DNA of 64,000 nucleotides from Kriegella aquimaris (GTDB lineage Bacteria > Bacteroidota > Bacteroidia > Flavobacteriales > Flavobacteriaceae), in contig NZ_FNGV01000001.1 of the NCBI RefSeq assembly GCF_900103215.1, positions 310,001 to 374,000 of the forward strand, written 5' to 3'. A program made the translations under genes and the position numbers. Every line of letters begins with the position of its first letter. Position 1 is the first letter of the stretch. Of this stretch, positions 17,340 to 26,539 are shown piece by piece. The notes beneath the pieces are model-generated. The model worked only from the letters and a program-made list of their open reading frames with translations. It was not told the DNA's origin and did no database searches.

Positions 17340-18038
17340 ATGAAACAGATACTTATTATAGAGGACGATCCTGAAATCATCAAATTACTTGAGATTCACC
17401 TTACCGACCTGATCTATAGTACGACCAAGGCCATGGACGGGGAGGAAGGTTTGAAATTGGCCCTGGAAAACGATTACGACCTAATTTTGTTGGATTTGAC
17501 ATTACCCGCCATGGACGGTGTGGAAGTATGCAAGGCTTTACGGGCAAAAAAAAATACGCCCATTATTATGTTAACCGCGAAGTCGGAAGAAATTGATCGT
17601 GTTTTAGGTTTAGAAATTGGTGCCGATGATTATATCACAAAACCTTTTAGCATTCGAGAATTGTTGGCAAGAATAAAAGCCGTGATGCGGAGAACCGACA
17701 TACGGCATAGGGAACAAAAGAATACTGCTTCGCTATCGGCAGAGGGGTTAACAATAGATATCGATAAGCGGAAAGTGTTGTTGGAAAACAACAAGATAGA
17801 GTTATCACCCAAAGAATTTGAATTATTGGTATTGATGGCCTCGAATCCAGGTAGAAATTATACAAGAACCGAACTACTGAATATCATTTGGGGCTACAAT
17901 TTTGAAGGGTATGAGCATACCGTGAATTCACATATCAATCGTCTACGGGCCAAAATAGAATCAGATATGGCCAATCCCGTTTATATTCTAACGACTTGGG
18001 GAGTCGGGTATAAATTCAACGAAGATATTATCGTATGA
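17340..18038 (+). CDS. OmpR/PhoB-family response regulator
   Basis: 232 residues: a receiver at 1-120 (acidic pair E8-D9-D10, phospho-acceptor D52 in LLDLTLP, lysine in ITKPF) and a winged-helix DNA-binding domain at about 130-230 (LSPKEFELL, then TVNSHINRLRAKI and TTWGVGYKF). It controls transcription when phosphorylated by the kinase encoded immediately downstream, with which it overlaps by 4 bases (ATGA). The signal is unknown. Its promoter carries a possible self-binding site. Confidence 0.95.
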   Translation: MKQILIIEDDPEIIKLLEIHLTDLIYSTTKAMDGEEGLKLALENDYDLILLDLTLPAMDGVEVCKALRAKKNTPIIMLTAKSEEIDRVLGLEIGADDYITKPFSIRELLARIKAVMRRTDIRHREQKNTASLSAEGLTIDIDKRKVLLENNKIELSPKEFELLVLMASNPGRNYTRTELLNIIWGYNFEGYEHTVNSHINRLRAKIESDMANPVYILTTWGVGYKFNEDIIV

Positions 18039-19531
18039 GCAAAGCAATACATACACTAACACCCAAACTGGTCAAAAAACTCTGGTTTGCATTTATTCTG
18101 TTGATTTTATTGATGGGAGCTTCCTATATTTTCATAACTATCTATTACGTTGACAAATATAGCCATGCCACTGCCCAACGCGTAGATGCACATATTGCCG
18201 ACCATCTTATCAAAGAAATGTTTCAAAACGATTCCCCATTTCTGGAAGACGGTAGTGTGAACAAACCACTGTTTGGCGATTTGATGCACGATATGATGGC
18301 CATAAACCAAAGTATCGAGGTATATCTGCTCGATAAAACCGGTGAAGTTCTCTATTCCGTTGTGTTGGACCATAGTGCCAATGCACCTGCCAACAAAGTA
18401 TCATTAAATCCCATTAAAACTTTCATAGCAAGCGAGGGAAAAGAATATATCTTGGGAGACGATCCTAGGAACCCTGGCGAACAGGAAATATTTTCGGCCG
18501 CCCCTTTCTCCATCGATGGTCGTGAAGGATATATCTATATTATTCTCGAAGGAAAAGAGCTTGAACTTGTTAGTAGTAACCTTTTGGGCACCTATTTTTC
18601 AAAATTGGGAATCGGCGCCATACTGTTGTCCATGCTTTTTACGGTCATCATCGGGCTGCTGAGTATTTGGTTTTTGACAAAAAACTTACGGTTAATGACC
18701 GGAACCGTCCGTCGATTTCAGGAAGGTGATCTTGACGTACGCATCGAAAATCCTGAAAAATCGGATATCGCTATTTTCGCCCATTCCTTTAATGAAATGG
18801 CCGATACCATCGTTGATAATATGGATAAGATGAAGTCCGTAGATCTGTTGCGAAGGGAACTTATTGCCAATGTCTCGCACGACCTTCGAACACCTTTGGC
18901 CGTATTAAAGGGCTACATCGAAACCATGCAGATAAAGAAGAATTCCCTTTCAGAAGATGAAAAACAAGAATACCTTCAAATCACTCATGATAATGTAGAC
19001 CGATTATCGAATCTTATCAATCAATTGTTTGAATACTCCAAATTGGAGGCCGAGCAAGTGAGTCCGGTGAAAGAACCTTTTTCAATTACCGAATTGTCAC
19101 ATGATTTAATAGCTAAGTTCAGAGTGCTAGCAGAACAAAAACAAATAACCCTACAACTTGACAATCCTCAAGAAAATAGTATGGTCTATGCCGATGTAAG
19201 CCTTGTAGAACGGGCGCTTCAGAACCTCATAGAAAATGCTTTAAAATATACAGAACCTAATGGCAAAGTCACACTATCGATACAACGAAAAAACAAGAAT
19301 GTGGAAATAAATATCACTGATACGGGAACCGGAATTCCCCTAAGTGAGCAACCCTTTATATTTGATCGCTACAAACAGGTAGATAAAAGTACCAAGAAAC
19401 AAGGTTACGGACTTGGCCTGGCCATTGTCAAAAAAATAATGGACTTGCACGACACGACAATAACCGTTTTAAGCAAGCCCAAAGAAGGCAGTTCGTTCAT
19501 CTTCAGCCTACCTGCATATCAACAAGTATAA
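18035..19531 (+). CDS. Membrane sensor histidine kinase
   Basis: 498 residues: first membrane helix about 15-38, an extracytoplasmic sensor region about 40-185, second helix about 190-213, HAMP about 214-265, dimerisation/phospho-acceptor helix with the H-box VSHDLRTPLAV (about 278-288), then an ATPase domain with an N box around ENALKYT, a G1 box DTGTGIP and a G2 box GYGLGLAIV. It autophosphorylates and passes phosphate to the upstream regulator. The ligand is unknown. Confidence 0.95.
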   Translation: MSKAIHTLTPKLVKKLWFAFILLILLMGASYIFITIYYVDKYSHATAQRVDAHIADHLIKEMFQNDSPFLEDGSVNKPLFGDLMHDMMAINQSIEVYLLDKTGEVLYSVVLDHSANAPANKVSLNPIKTFIASEGKEYILGDDPRNPGEQEIFSAAPFSIDGREGYIYIILEGKELELVSSNLLGTYFSKLGIGAILLSMLFTVIIGLLSIWFLTKNLRLMTGTVRRFQEGDLDVRIENPEKSDIAIFAHSFNEMADTIVDNMDKMKSVDLLRRELIANVSHDLRTPLAVLKGYIETMQIKKNSLSEDEKQEYLQITHDNVDRLSNLINQLFEYSKLEAEQVSPVKEPFSITELSHDLIAKFRVLAEQKQITLQLDNPQENSMVYADVSLVERALQNLIENALKYTEPNGKVTLSIQRKNKNVEINITDTGTGIPLSEQPFIFDRYKQVDKSTKKQGYGLGLAIVKKIMDLHDTTITVLSKPKEGSSFIFSLPAYQQV

Positions 19532-19554
19532 GAGGGAGAAAAATTGCTGTGAAC

Positions 19555-19591
19555 AAAAAGCCCCGACCAATTCATATGGACAGGGCTTTTG
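19555..19591. terminator. Bidirectional terminator between convergent genes
   Basis: 8-bp stem AAAAGCCC/GGGCTTTT (19556-19563 with 19583-19590) with a long loop that contains a smaller CCA/TGG pairing. It separates the kinase gene from the MoxR-like gene. Confidence 0.7.
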
Positions 19592-19624
19592 ATTTCTTTA
19601 ATTATATAATTTCGATAAGGAATT

Positions 19625-21094
19625 TTAGAGACCATTTATAAAACTTCCGTAAAGGTCTTTAAACTGATAACCTTCCGTGAAGCGATGCTTGCTCAGTTTT
19701 TTATAGGCTACCAAGCCCCAAAGCAATAATTCCTTTAGGAAATAAGTATCTTCTTTTGGGAAATCGGGCTGATATTCCTTTATAATATTGTTCAGTGCAG
19801 GAATCGTATCCAAAGCCCTTTTGTATTCGGCATCGGTATAATCGTCCAACAATTCAAAGCCCTCCCCTTCAAAGAACCAATGGGTAAGTTCATCATAAGG
19901 AGTCTTCTCATCTTTACGTTCCAATTTATTGATTTTCGGAAAATAAGTGGCAAACAATGATTTTACCGCATCATCGATCAATATGGAAGCCACACCGTCG
20001 GCTCCTTCTTGCTCGCCTTCATAGACCAACTCAATTTTTCCAGTAATTGAAGGTATTACACCTACGAAATCGCTCAATCGCACAGCTGTTTCGGTCGCTC
20101 CGTTTAATAACGTACGCCGTTCGGCCGTACTCAATAGATTCTCAAAAGCGGTAATACTGGTTCGAGCACTCACACCGCTTTTTGCATCAACATACTCACT
20201 GTTTCGAGCTTCAAAGCTAATTTGCTCCAAAAGGTCTTTGGCCAAATCGGGTACGTAAACCGCATCTGTTTGACGTTTGTCCAAACGCGATTCTTGTTCC
20301 GTAATCTTACGGGCCGTGGCGATATCGTCGGGATAATGCGTCAAAATCTGCGAACCTATTCTGTCTTTTAAAGGAGTTACGATACTTCCCCTGTTGGTAT
20401 AATCCTCCGGATTGGCAGTAAAAACAAACTGAAGGTCTAAAGGTAGTCGAAGCTTAAAGCCTCGAATCTGAATATCACCCTCCTCTAAAATGTTAAATAA
20501 CGATACTTGAATACGCGCTTGTAGATCAGGAAGTTCGTTTATCACAAAAATACAACGGTTCGCCCTGGGTATCATTCCGAAGTGAATGACCCTGTCATCG
20601 GCATATGACAGTTTTAAATTTGCTGCCTTAATCGGATCGACATCACCGATCAAATCGGCTACAGTAACATCGGGCGTAGCCAACTTTTCATAAAATCGTT
20701 CATCTCTGTGTAACCAAGAAATAGGGGTTTTATCACCTTTTTCACTGATCAGTTCTTTCGCATATCTTGAAATCGGTTGCAAAGGGTCGTCATTAATTTC
20801 AGAACCCGCTACAATGGGAATGTATTCATCCAACAAATTGACCATCAGGCGTGCCAATCGCGTTTTGGCCTGACCTCTCAAGCCCAATAAATTTATATTG
20901 TGCCGTGACAAGATAGCCCGTTCCAACTCAGGAATGACCGAACTTTCATAACCCCAAACACCTGCAAAAGTTTCCTTTCCATTTCGGATTCGTTCAATGA
21001 GGTTGTTACGCAGTTCGTCTTTTATTTTCTTCGTTTTATACCCAGCTTTTTTAAGTTCGCCAAGCGTAGTAATCTCTTTATATTTCAATTCCAT
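19625..21094 (-). CDS. MoxR/magnesium-chelatase-I-like AAA+ ATPase
   Basis: 489 residues. AAA+ core with a P-loop in GLRGQAKTRLAR (about 72-83), a Walker B region FVINELPDL (about 193-201, Asn where Asp is usual), sensor 1 FTANPEDY (about 235-242) and an arginine-finger region PLKDRIG (about 250-256). It sits 55 bases downstream of a VWA-domain gene, as in MoxR-VWA and ChlI-ChlD pairs, where the ATPase remodels or inserts cofactors into a client. There is no chlorophyll pathway here, so a chaperone role is inferred; the client is unknown. The C-terminal third is helical and specific to this branch. Confidence 0.85.
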   Translation of the reverse strand: MELKYKEITTLGELKKAGYKTKKIKDELRNNLIERIRNGKETFAGVWGYESSVIPELERAILSRHNINLLGLRGQAKTRLARLMVNLLDEYIPIVAGSEINDDPLQPISRYAKELISEKGDKTPISWLHRDERFYEKLATPDVTVADLIGDVDPIKAANLKLSYADDRVIHFGMIPRANRCIFVINELPDLQARIQVSLFNILEEGDIQIRGFKLRLPLDLQFVFTANPEDYTNRGSIVTPLKDRIGSQILTHYPDDIATARKITEQESRLDKRQTDAVYVPDLAKDLLEQISFEARNSEYVDAKSGVSARTSITAFENLLSTAERRTLLNGATETAVRLSDFVGVIPSITGKIELVYEGEQEGADGVASILIDDAVKSLFATYFPKINKLERKDEKTPYDELTHWFFEGEGFELLDDYTDAEYKRALDTIPALNNIIKEYQPDFPKEDTYFLKELLLWGLVAYKKLSKHRFTEGYQFKDLYGSFINGL

Positions 21095-21149
21095 AGGTTT
21101 AATATACGTAAGTAAAAAACAAAATACCTGTATTCTTAGGCAATCTTGT

Positions 21150-22292
21150 TTATCTCAATCTTTTTCGTCTATTCTGTTCGTAATCTTCAAAAATCATTTC
21201 TCCCAATCCCTTTAATCCAGTAAAAAAGGCCTTGCCCTTGTTCGCTTCGGTAAAATGTCGAATAAATTGCATCAAATAGGGGTCTTCCGCAATCATAAAG
21301 GTAGTAATCGGAATATGCAATTTACGTGCTTGTCTTGCCATATTGTAGCACTTCTCGACAATATAGTCATCGAGACCGACACTATTTTTATAATAGGTAC
21401 CATCGGGAAGCCGTAAACAACTAGGTTTACCATCGGTAATCATAAATATTTGCTTGTTAGTATTGCGCTTTCTTCGCAACATATCCATAGCCAGTTGTAG
21501 ACCGGCCACGGTATTTGTATGGTAAGGCCCCACTTTCAAATACGGTAAATCTTTTATAGGAATCGGCCAGGCATCGTTACCGAACACCAATATATCAAGG
21601 GTATCTTTCGGGTAACGCGTGGTTATCAATTCGGCCAAGGCCATGGCCACTTTTTTAGCGGGCGTAATGCGATCTTCTCCATACAAAATCATACTATGGC
21701 TAATATCGATCATCAAGACCGTACTCATTTGGGCCTTATATTGGGTATCTTCTACGACCAAATCTTCTTCACTCAAGGAGAAGTTGCCGATACCATGATT
21801 GATTTGGGCGTTTTTAAGGCTTTCGGTCATCGAAATATGCTCTAGGCCATCCCCATAACGGTATTCTCTAAAGTCACCGGTATGCTCATCGCCCTGGCCT
21901 GATTTACCGGTTTTATGATTACCAGCGCCACTACGTTTTAATTTTCCGAAAATTTGATCTAGGGCCCGTTGCCGAATGATGCGTTCCATTTTAGCGGTAA
22001 TAGACATGCTACCCCCGTCACCTTCTTCTCCGGTACCTTCTCCCCCACCATCTTTGAACTCCTCTTTAATATACCCTTTGGCTTTTAAATCTTCGATAAA
22101 ATCATCAATGGTATATTCATCGTCTGTAAGTTGATATTCTTGATCTAATTCACGCAACCAATCGATCGCTTCATCAAAATCACCTGAGGTGTGGGTAATC
22201 AGTTCTTGAAAAATATCAAAAAGTTTATCGAACGGAGTTTGTTCCGGTGCATCATAAGTAGAAAAACGAAAACCCTTTCTTATCATAGTCAT
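21150..22292 (-). CDS. VWA-domain protein, partner of the MoxR-like ATPase
   Basis: 380 residues. The N-terminal half is acidic and glycine-rich (GGGEGTGEEGDGG near 83-95) with helical segments. The C-terminal von Willebrand A domain has a complete MIDAS start DISHSM (DxSxS, about residue 196), a threonine-bearing NTVAGLQLAMDM, and ITDGKPS. It is a soluble cytoplasmic protein expected to bind clients or a metal and to work with the ATPase encoded downstream. The start has two nearby ATGs (22292, 22286). Confidence 0.85.
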   Translation of the reverse strand: MTMIRKGFRFSTYDAPEQTPFDKLFDIFQELITHTSGDFDEAIDWLRELDQEYQLTDDEYTIDDFIEDLKAKGYIKEEFKDGGGEGTGEEGDGGSMSITAKMERIIRQRALDQIFGKLKRSGAGNHKTGKSGQGDEHTGDFREYRYGDGLEHISMTESLKNAQINHGIGNFSLSEEDLVVEDTQYKAQMSTVLMIDISHSMILYGEDRITPAKKVAMALAELITTRYPKDTLDILVFGNDAWPIPIKDLPYLKVGPYHTNTVAGLQLAMDMLRRKRNTNKQIFMITDGKPSCLRLPDGTYYKNSVGLDDYIVEKCYNMARQARKLHIPITTFMIAEDPYLMQFIRHFTEANKGKAFFTGLKGLGEMIFEDYEQNRRKRLR

Positions 22293-22381
22293 TCTATAAA
22301 ATTAAGACATTTGACAAAATGACTGCCCCCTTTTATAGAAAACTTAACGAAAGCAATTTAGCAGTAAGGGGCACAAAATAA

Positions 22382-22420
22382 TAGGTTCGAGGTATATTCC
22401 AAAATAACACCTCGAACCTA
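22382..22420 (-). terminator. Long hairpin downstream of the TonB-receptor/DUF4249 operon
   Basis: Perfect 12-bp stem (22382-22393 with 22409-22420) and a 15-base loop, 22 bases after the DUF4249 stop. The T run after it is weak, so it may act in termination or mRNA 3'-end protection. Confidence 0.7.
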
Positions 22421-22442
22421 TACCTATATTCTTGCCACTTTT

Positions 22443-23288
22443 TTACTCAACCGTATAACTCGCCTTATTTACCTCAGTCAATCGAAAATACCCATGGGCA
22501 TAATTATCTGGATTCGTTTGGTTGACGCAATTGCCTTTTACCGCAACAGGTGTAGCTTGAAATAGTCCGACACCCCCAATTTGGTCTATCAGTATATCCA
22601 TATAATTATAGTAGGCGCTTGAAATACCATACATCTCTATTGAAATAACATCTCCGGGCTGTAGCACATCAATCTTGTCGGTGTCTTCATCTTCTTGAAC
22701 TTCATACCACCAATCGACTTCATTGCCGTCAATGAACTCATCATCGCCGACTTCCAATTCAGGCAGCAGGTCTCCCTCCCTTTTAAACCTAATAAAATAG
22801 TAATTGTCTTCATTCGCAGGGTCGATAAACTCAACGTGAACTTCCAATTCCTCGTCATCAAAACCATCTTCACGGCCTTGGTAAATATTGGTAATATCAG
22901 TTACGGGAATTAAGGTTTCCTGTGCCATATAGGTTTCCCCATCATGAATGATCTGTAAGGTATACGATTGACCAATTACAGGAACAAAATCATCCGTCGT
23001 ATATTCCCCATTGCTCTGATCAACAAAAAGAAATTCGTCGCCGCTCGTATCGTTTGATATAATCACCGATGCACCTGTTACAGCCGTATTACCAGTTGTT
23101 TCAAAAAATGCGGTAGATGTACTTAACCGAATCGTCTGTTCATTGCCCATAGTTCCTTTTTCCCAATCTATGGAAGCTTCTACCACAAGTCTGGTAGGCG
23201 CTGTCTGCACGGGTACATCAATAACATCGGAGCAAGAAGCCAAAGCAATGGCTAAGAATAGTATGGTGGTTCGTATGTAAATTTTCAT
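22443..23288 (-). CDS. DUF4249 lipoprotein, partner of a TonB receptor
   Basis: 281 residues. Lipoprotein signal with LASCSD (lipid cysteine about residue 19). The mature protein has the family pattern: an Ig-like opening RLVVEASIDWEKGTMGNEQTI, TGASVIISND, GQSYTLQI, and a closing GNCVNQTNPDNYAHGYFRL. It is encoded 4 bases after the TonB-receptor gene and probably sits on its outer face to help ligand capture, by analogy with SusD-type partners, though it is not SusD-related. Ligand unknown. Confidence 0.85.
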   Translation of the reverse strand: MKIYIRTTILFLAIALASCSDVIDVPVQTAPTRLVVEASIDWEKGTMGNEQTIRLSTSTAFFETTGNTAVTGASVIISNDTSGDEFLFVDQSNGEYTTDDFVPVIGQSYTLQIIHDGETYMAQETLIPVTDITNIYQGREDGFDDEELEVHVEFIDPANEDNYYFIRFKREGDLLPELEVGDDEFIDGNEVDWWYEVQEDEDTDKIDVLQPGDVISIEMYGISSAYYNYMDILIDQIGGVGLFQATPVAVKGNCVNQTNPDNYAHGYFRLTEVNKASYTVE

Positions 23289-23292
23289 ATTC

Positions 23293-25692
23293 TTAAAATT
23301 TAAAATTATAAGTTAAGGAAGGAACGATGCCGAAGATGGCCGTTCTTGTAGCTTCGTTGGCGCCAGTCTCGAAATTCTGACCAAAAGAAATAGAAGCCGC
23401 ATTTTTGCGATTATAAGCATTGTAAATTCCCAATACCCATTCGCCCTTAAACCTTTTCTCCGGTTTTCGGTTGGGTTTATAATTGACCGAAAGATCTAAC
23501 CGGTGATAGGCCGGCAAACGGTCTGAATTTCTTGGAGCATAACTTGCAACCGAAATTCCTTCGTATTCATACTGTTCGTTGGGGTAAGTGACCGGTCGGC
23601 CCGTCTGAAAAACGAGATTGGTACCAAAACTCCACTTGTCGTTCAACTTGTACGCACCGGATATTGAAATATCATGGGTTCTATCGTAAGGTGTATTATA
23701 CCATTCCCCATCATTGATGCCCAATCCGCCAGCATTACCGCCCGGCGTTCGCTGTTCTGATTTTGATAAGGTATAGGCAATCCATCCAGTAAACTTTCCT
23801 TCATTTTTACGGAGCAACACTTCGAGGCCGTAGGCGCGTGATTCCCCGTTTAAAATTTCCGTTTCTATCGTATTCTGTCCTATTAAATCGGACCCATCGA
23901 TATAGTCGATGCGGTTGTCGGTGTTTTTATAATAGGCTTCTACTTCCATAGAATAGACCATATCCTTGAAATTTCGGAAGTACCCGATCGCATACTGATT
24001 CGATAATTGCGGTGCTACATATTTTCCACTGGGCGTCCACACATCTAAAGGGGTTGCCGAGGCTGTGTTAGACAACAAATGAATGTATTGTGCGACCCTT
24101 GAAAAACCCGCTTTAAATGAAGAAACTTCGTTGAATTGATAGGCTAATGACACCCGAGGTTCCAAATTGCCAAAGCGCTTGATGGCATCTCCCTTTTCAT
24201 AGTTGGTCTCCCCTACAGGGATGCCGCGTTCATAGATACCCAAAACGGGATTGTACACCACGGGTTGATTATTCGCATAGTCAACCATCGCTTGACCACC
24301 CAATCGTGAAAATGCACTATATCGTAGGCCGTATTGTGTCGTTAATTTATCGGTAAGCTTGTGTTCGGCATTCACGTAAAGACCGCTTTCAAGCGCCTTT
24401 TTACGATCCAAGGTCATCGGGTTGACGGCAGAGGTCTCCGATGTTGGTTTTATCTGCCCCGGGTCGAAATCATAATAAATACTACTAGCGCCAAAGTCTA
24501 ATTTGAAGTTGTTGCTGAAATAGTATTTCAGGTCATACTTTAGATTGTAATTGCTGATCGATGAAACCCAGTCGAATTCAGCGGCCGTAATGCCCAAGTC
24601 ATAATCATATTTGCTGACTACGGCCGACAGGTTCGAAAACAACCGTTCATTGAAAATATGGTTCCACCGCAAGTTGCCTGTTGAATTACCATAACTGCTG
24701 CTGAAACTTTCACCCAATTCAAAGGCATCTCTACCGAAATAACCGGAAAGGAAAAGTTTGTTGTTTTGATCGAGGTTATAGTTGGCCTTTAAGTTAAGGT
24801 CATAAAAACTTACGCTATTGTCTTCGCCCGCCGCTTTTAATAAAATGTCGGCATACGAACGACGCCCCGCCAATAAGAACGAACCCTTCTCTTTAAATAG
24901 AGGGCCTTCGACCGCAATACGACTGGAAATAATACCTATACCCCCCGTAGCGGCAAACCGCTTGCTATTACCATCTTTTTGGCGCACGTCTAGAACAGAA
25001 GAAACCCTGCCACCAAAGCGGGCAGGAATACCCCCTTTGTACAATTTGACATCTTTTATCGCATCGGCATTAAAAACGGAAAAGAAACCGAACATATGCG
25101 AGGTATTGTAAATAATCGCTTCATCGAGCAAGACCAGGTTTTGATCCCCGGCACCACCGCGTACGTGAAACCCACCGGTACCCTCGCCATTGTTGGTCAC
25201 TCCTGGTAGCATTTGTAGGGACTTTAAAATATCGACCTCTCCCAAAACCACTGGCATCTGTTTTACCGTAGCGATATTCATTTTTGCCACGCTCATTTCG
25301 GGTTTTCGCAAAATGGCCCGCTCAGGTTCATCGGCAGTTACCACGACTTCTTCAAGTTCGGTCGAGAATTCACTGATTTCGAAATCTAGTTTTTGATTGC
25401 TGTCAAGTGTTATTTCTTGATTGACTTCAGAAAACCCGACATAAGAAATATTTAAGGTATAGTCTCCTTCAGGGGCCGTAATAGAGTAAAAGCCATATTC
25501 GTTGGTGACCACGCCAATGGTGGTACCCTTTAAAAATACGGAAGCCCCGAACAGAGTCTCTCCATTGCTTTTATCGCTAATAGTGCCGTTTAGCGTATAG
25601 CTCGTTTGGGCGATGGCCATAGAAGTAAAAAGAAAAGTAACCAGCCAAAGGCCGAAGACCAAAGGCTTTCGAAAATCTGTTTGTATGCGCAT
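23293..25692 (-). CDS. TonB-dependent outer-membrane receptor with carboxypeptidase-like N-terminal domain
   Basis: 799 residues: signal peptide 1-29 (ending SMAIAQ), carboxypeptidase-regulatory-like beta domain about 31-115 (LNGTISDKSNGETLFGASV), plug domain about 120-240 (VRGGAGDQNLVLLDEAIIYN), then a beta-barrel ending in YNFKF with a terminal aromatic. It imports a ligand across the outer membrane using TonB energy. Its companion is a DUF4249 protein rather than SusD, and no polysaccharide enzymes are adjacent, so the substrate (peptide, metal chelate or other) is open. Confidence 0.92.
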   Translation of the reverse strand: MRIQTDFRKPLVFGLWLVTFLFTSMAIAQTSYTLNGTISDKSNGETLFGASVFLKGTTIGVVTNEYGFYSITAPEGDYTLNISYVGFSEVNQEITLDSNQKLDFEISEFSTELEEVVVTADEPERAILRKPEMSVAKMNIATVKQMPVVLGEVDILKSLQMLPGVTNNGEGTGGFHVRGGAGDQNLVLLDEAIIYNTSHMFGFFSVFNADAIKDVKLYKGGIPARFGGRVSSVLDVRQKDGNSKRFAATGGIGIISSRIAVEGPLFKEKGSFLLAGRRSYADILLKAAGEDNSVSFYDLNLKANYNLDQNNKLFLSGYFGRDAFELGESFSSSYGNSTGNLRWNHIFNERLFSNLSAVVSKYDYDLGITAAEFDWVSSISNYNLKYDLKYYFSNNFKLDFGASSIYYDFDPGQIKPTSETSAVNPMTLDRKKALESGLYVNAEHKLTDKLTTQYGLRYSAFSRLGGQAMVDYANNQPVVYNPVLGIYERGIPVGETNYEKGDAIKRFGNLEPRVSLAYQFNEVSSFKAGFSRVAQYIHLLSNTASATPLDVWTPSGKYVAPQLSNQYAIGYFRNFKDMVYSMEVEAYYKNTDNRIDYIDGSDLIGQNTIETEILNGESRAYGLEVLLRKNEGKFTGWIAYTLSKSEQRTPGGNAGGLGINDGEWYNTPYDRTHDISISGAYKLNDKWSFGTNLVFQTGRPVTYPNEQYEYEGISVASYAPRNSDRLPAYHRLDLSVNYKPNRKPEKRFKGEWVLGIYNAYNRKNAASISFGQNFETGANEATRTAIFGIVPSLTYNFKF

Positions 25693-25743
25693 TGAATGTT
25701 AGTTTATGATGTTGTCTTTTAATTTCCCCTCCAAAGACAACGG

Positions 25744-25751
25744 CAAAAATA
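25744..25751 (-). promoter_or_regulatory. Predicted -7 box for the TonB-receptor operon
   Basis: On the minus strand TATTTTTG fully matches TAnnTTTG, about 52 bases from the ATG at 25692. No good TTG is seen at the expected upstream distance. Confidence 0.35.
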
Positions 25752-25994
25752 AAAGGTTGCATCGAACGACCCTTTTAATTGGGAAAAGTTTACCATTCAA
25801 TAGCACATTGATAAGAAATACGGCTTGAAATATGGATTAGGTTGCATATATACGTGACCATATTGCTGTTGACAACGTTTGTTTCGCCATGGTTTTTAAA
25901 CCTGCCGTAAAATCTTAAATTTGAAGAGGTTGTAGGATAAAATATGGTTACTAGTATCTATATATAATTGTTGCCAAACGTTTGAGGGAACTTG
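25752..25994. other. Non-coding AT-rich stretch
   Basis: About 240 bases between the TonB-receptor promoter and the acetyltransferase remnant. No plausible coding frame, repeat end or tRNA-like sequence was seen; it may include further decayed 5' parts of that remnant. Confidence 0.5.
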
Positions 25995-26290
25995 ATGACC
26001 AAAATCTTTGTTGGGGGAACTGGATATTATATAAGTGAAAATGACAAATCTGGACGAATTACCCGGATTTTTTTGACCCAAGTTATGCTGGTAAAGGATT
26101 AGGAAAACAGTCAGTAGAACATTGTTTGAAAATATTTCATAAAGATAAAAGAATAGAAAAATTGATTGTTACAACCTCTTAACTTGCCTATAAGTTTTTT
26201 GAAAAATTTAATTATAGCATTAATCGAATCGAAAAAAATTATTGGGGCGAAAATCTTGATTTATACGAAATAGAAAAATCTAACGAATAG
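25995..26290 (+). pseudogene. Decayed GNAT-family N-acetyltransferase
   Basis: A reading frame from 25995 encodes VGGTGYYISENDKSGRITRIF, then meets a T run at about 26067-26074. After a frame change it continues DPSYAGKGLGKQSVEHCLKI (the Q/RxxGxG-type acetyl-CoA loop is GKGLGK), hits an in-frame TAA at 26180, and resumes as LAYKFFEKFNYSIN through to a TAG ending at 26290. This is the C-terminal half of a GNAT acetyltransferase with one frameshift and one nonsense change; the N-terminal part is missing or unrecognisable. It lies at the left edge of an AT-rich interlude. Confidence 0.65.
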
Positions 26291-26539
26291 AAATCAGCCG
26301 CCATTACAACGCATATCCCTTTATCTTGATAAATTATCTACCTTGGCGAACATTGTTTCCTGACGGAAAAATAGTAACAGAACGTTAATGCAATAAATCA
26401 TTCTGTAAAAAAAAGAAAGTGGAATGATTAGTGTCCGTTTAGCGGAGTATCCATTAATTTAGGGGAGTCATACTTGGATAATCTAATAGCAACTAAACTT
26501 CTCTAGTGTATTATCACTATTTTAAAAATAAAACTCCTA
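26291..26539. other. Non-coding AT-rich spacer
   Basis: About 250 bases between the acetyltransferase remnant and the pseudouridine synthase gene. I see no gene, terminal inverted repeats or attachment-site pattern. Confidence 0.5.

Noticed and set aside
25860-26310. Possible integron attC-like or attachment sequences around GTTGACAACG and TTACAACGC
   Set aside because: No paired core sites, no integrase and no array of cassettes were seen.
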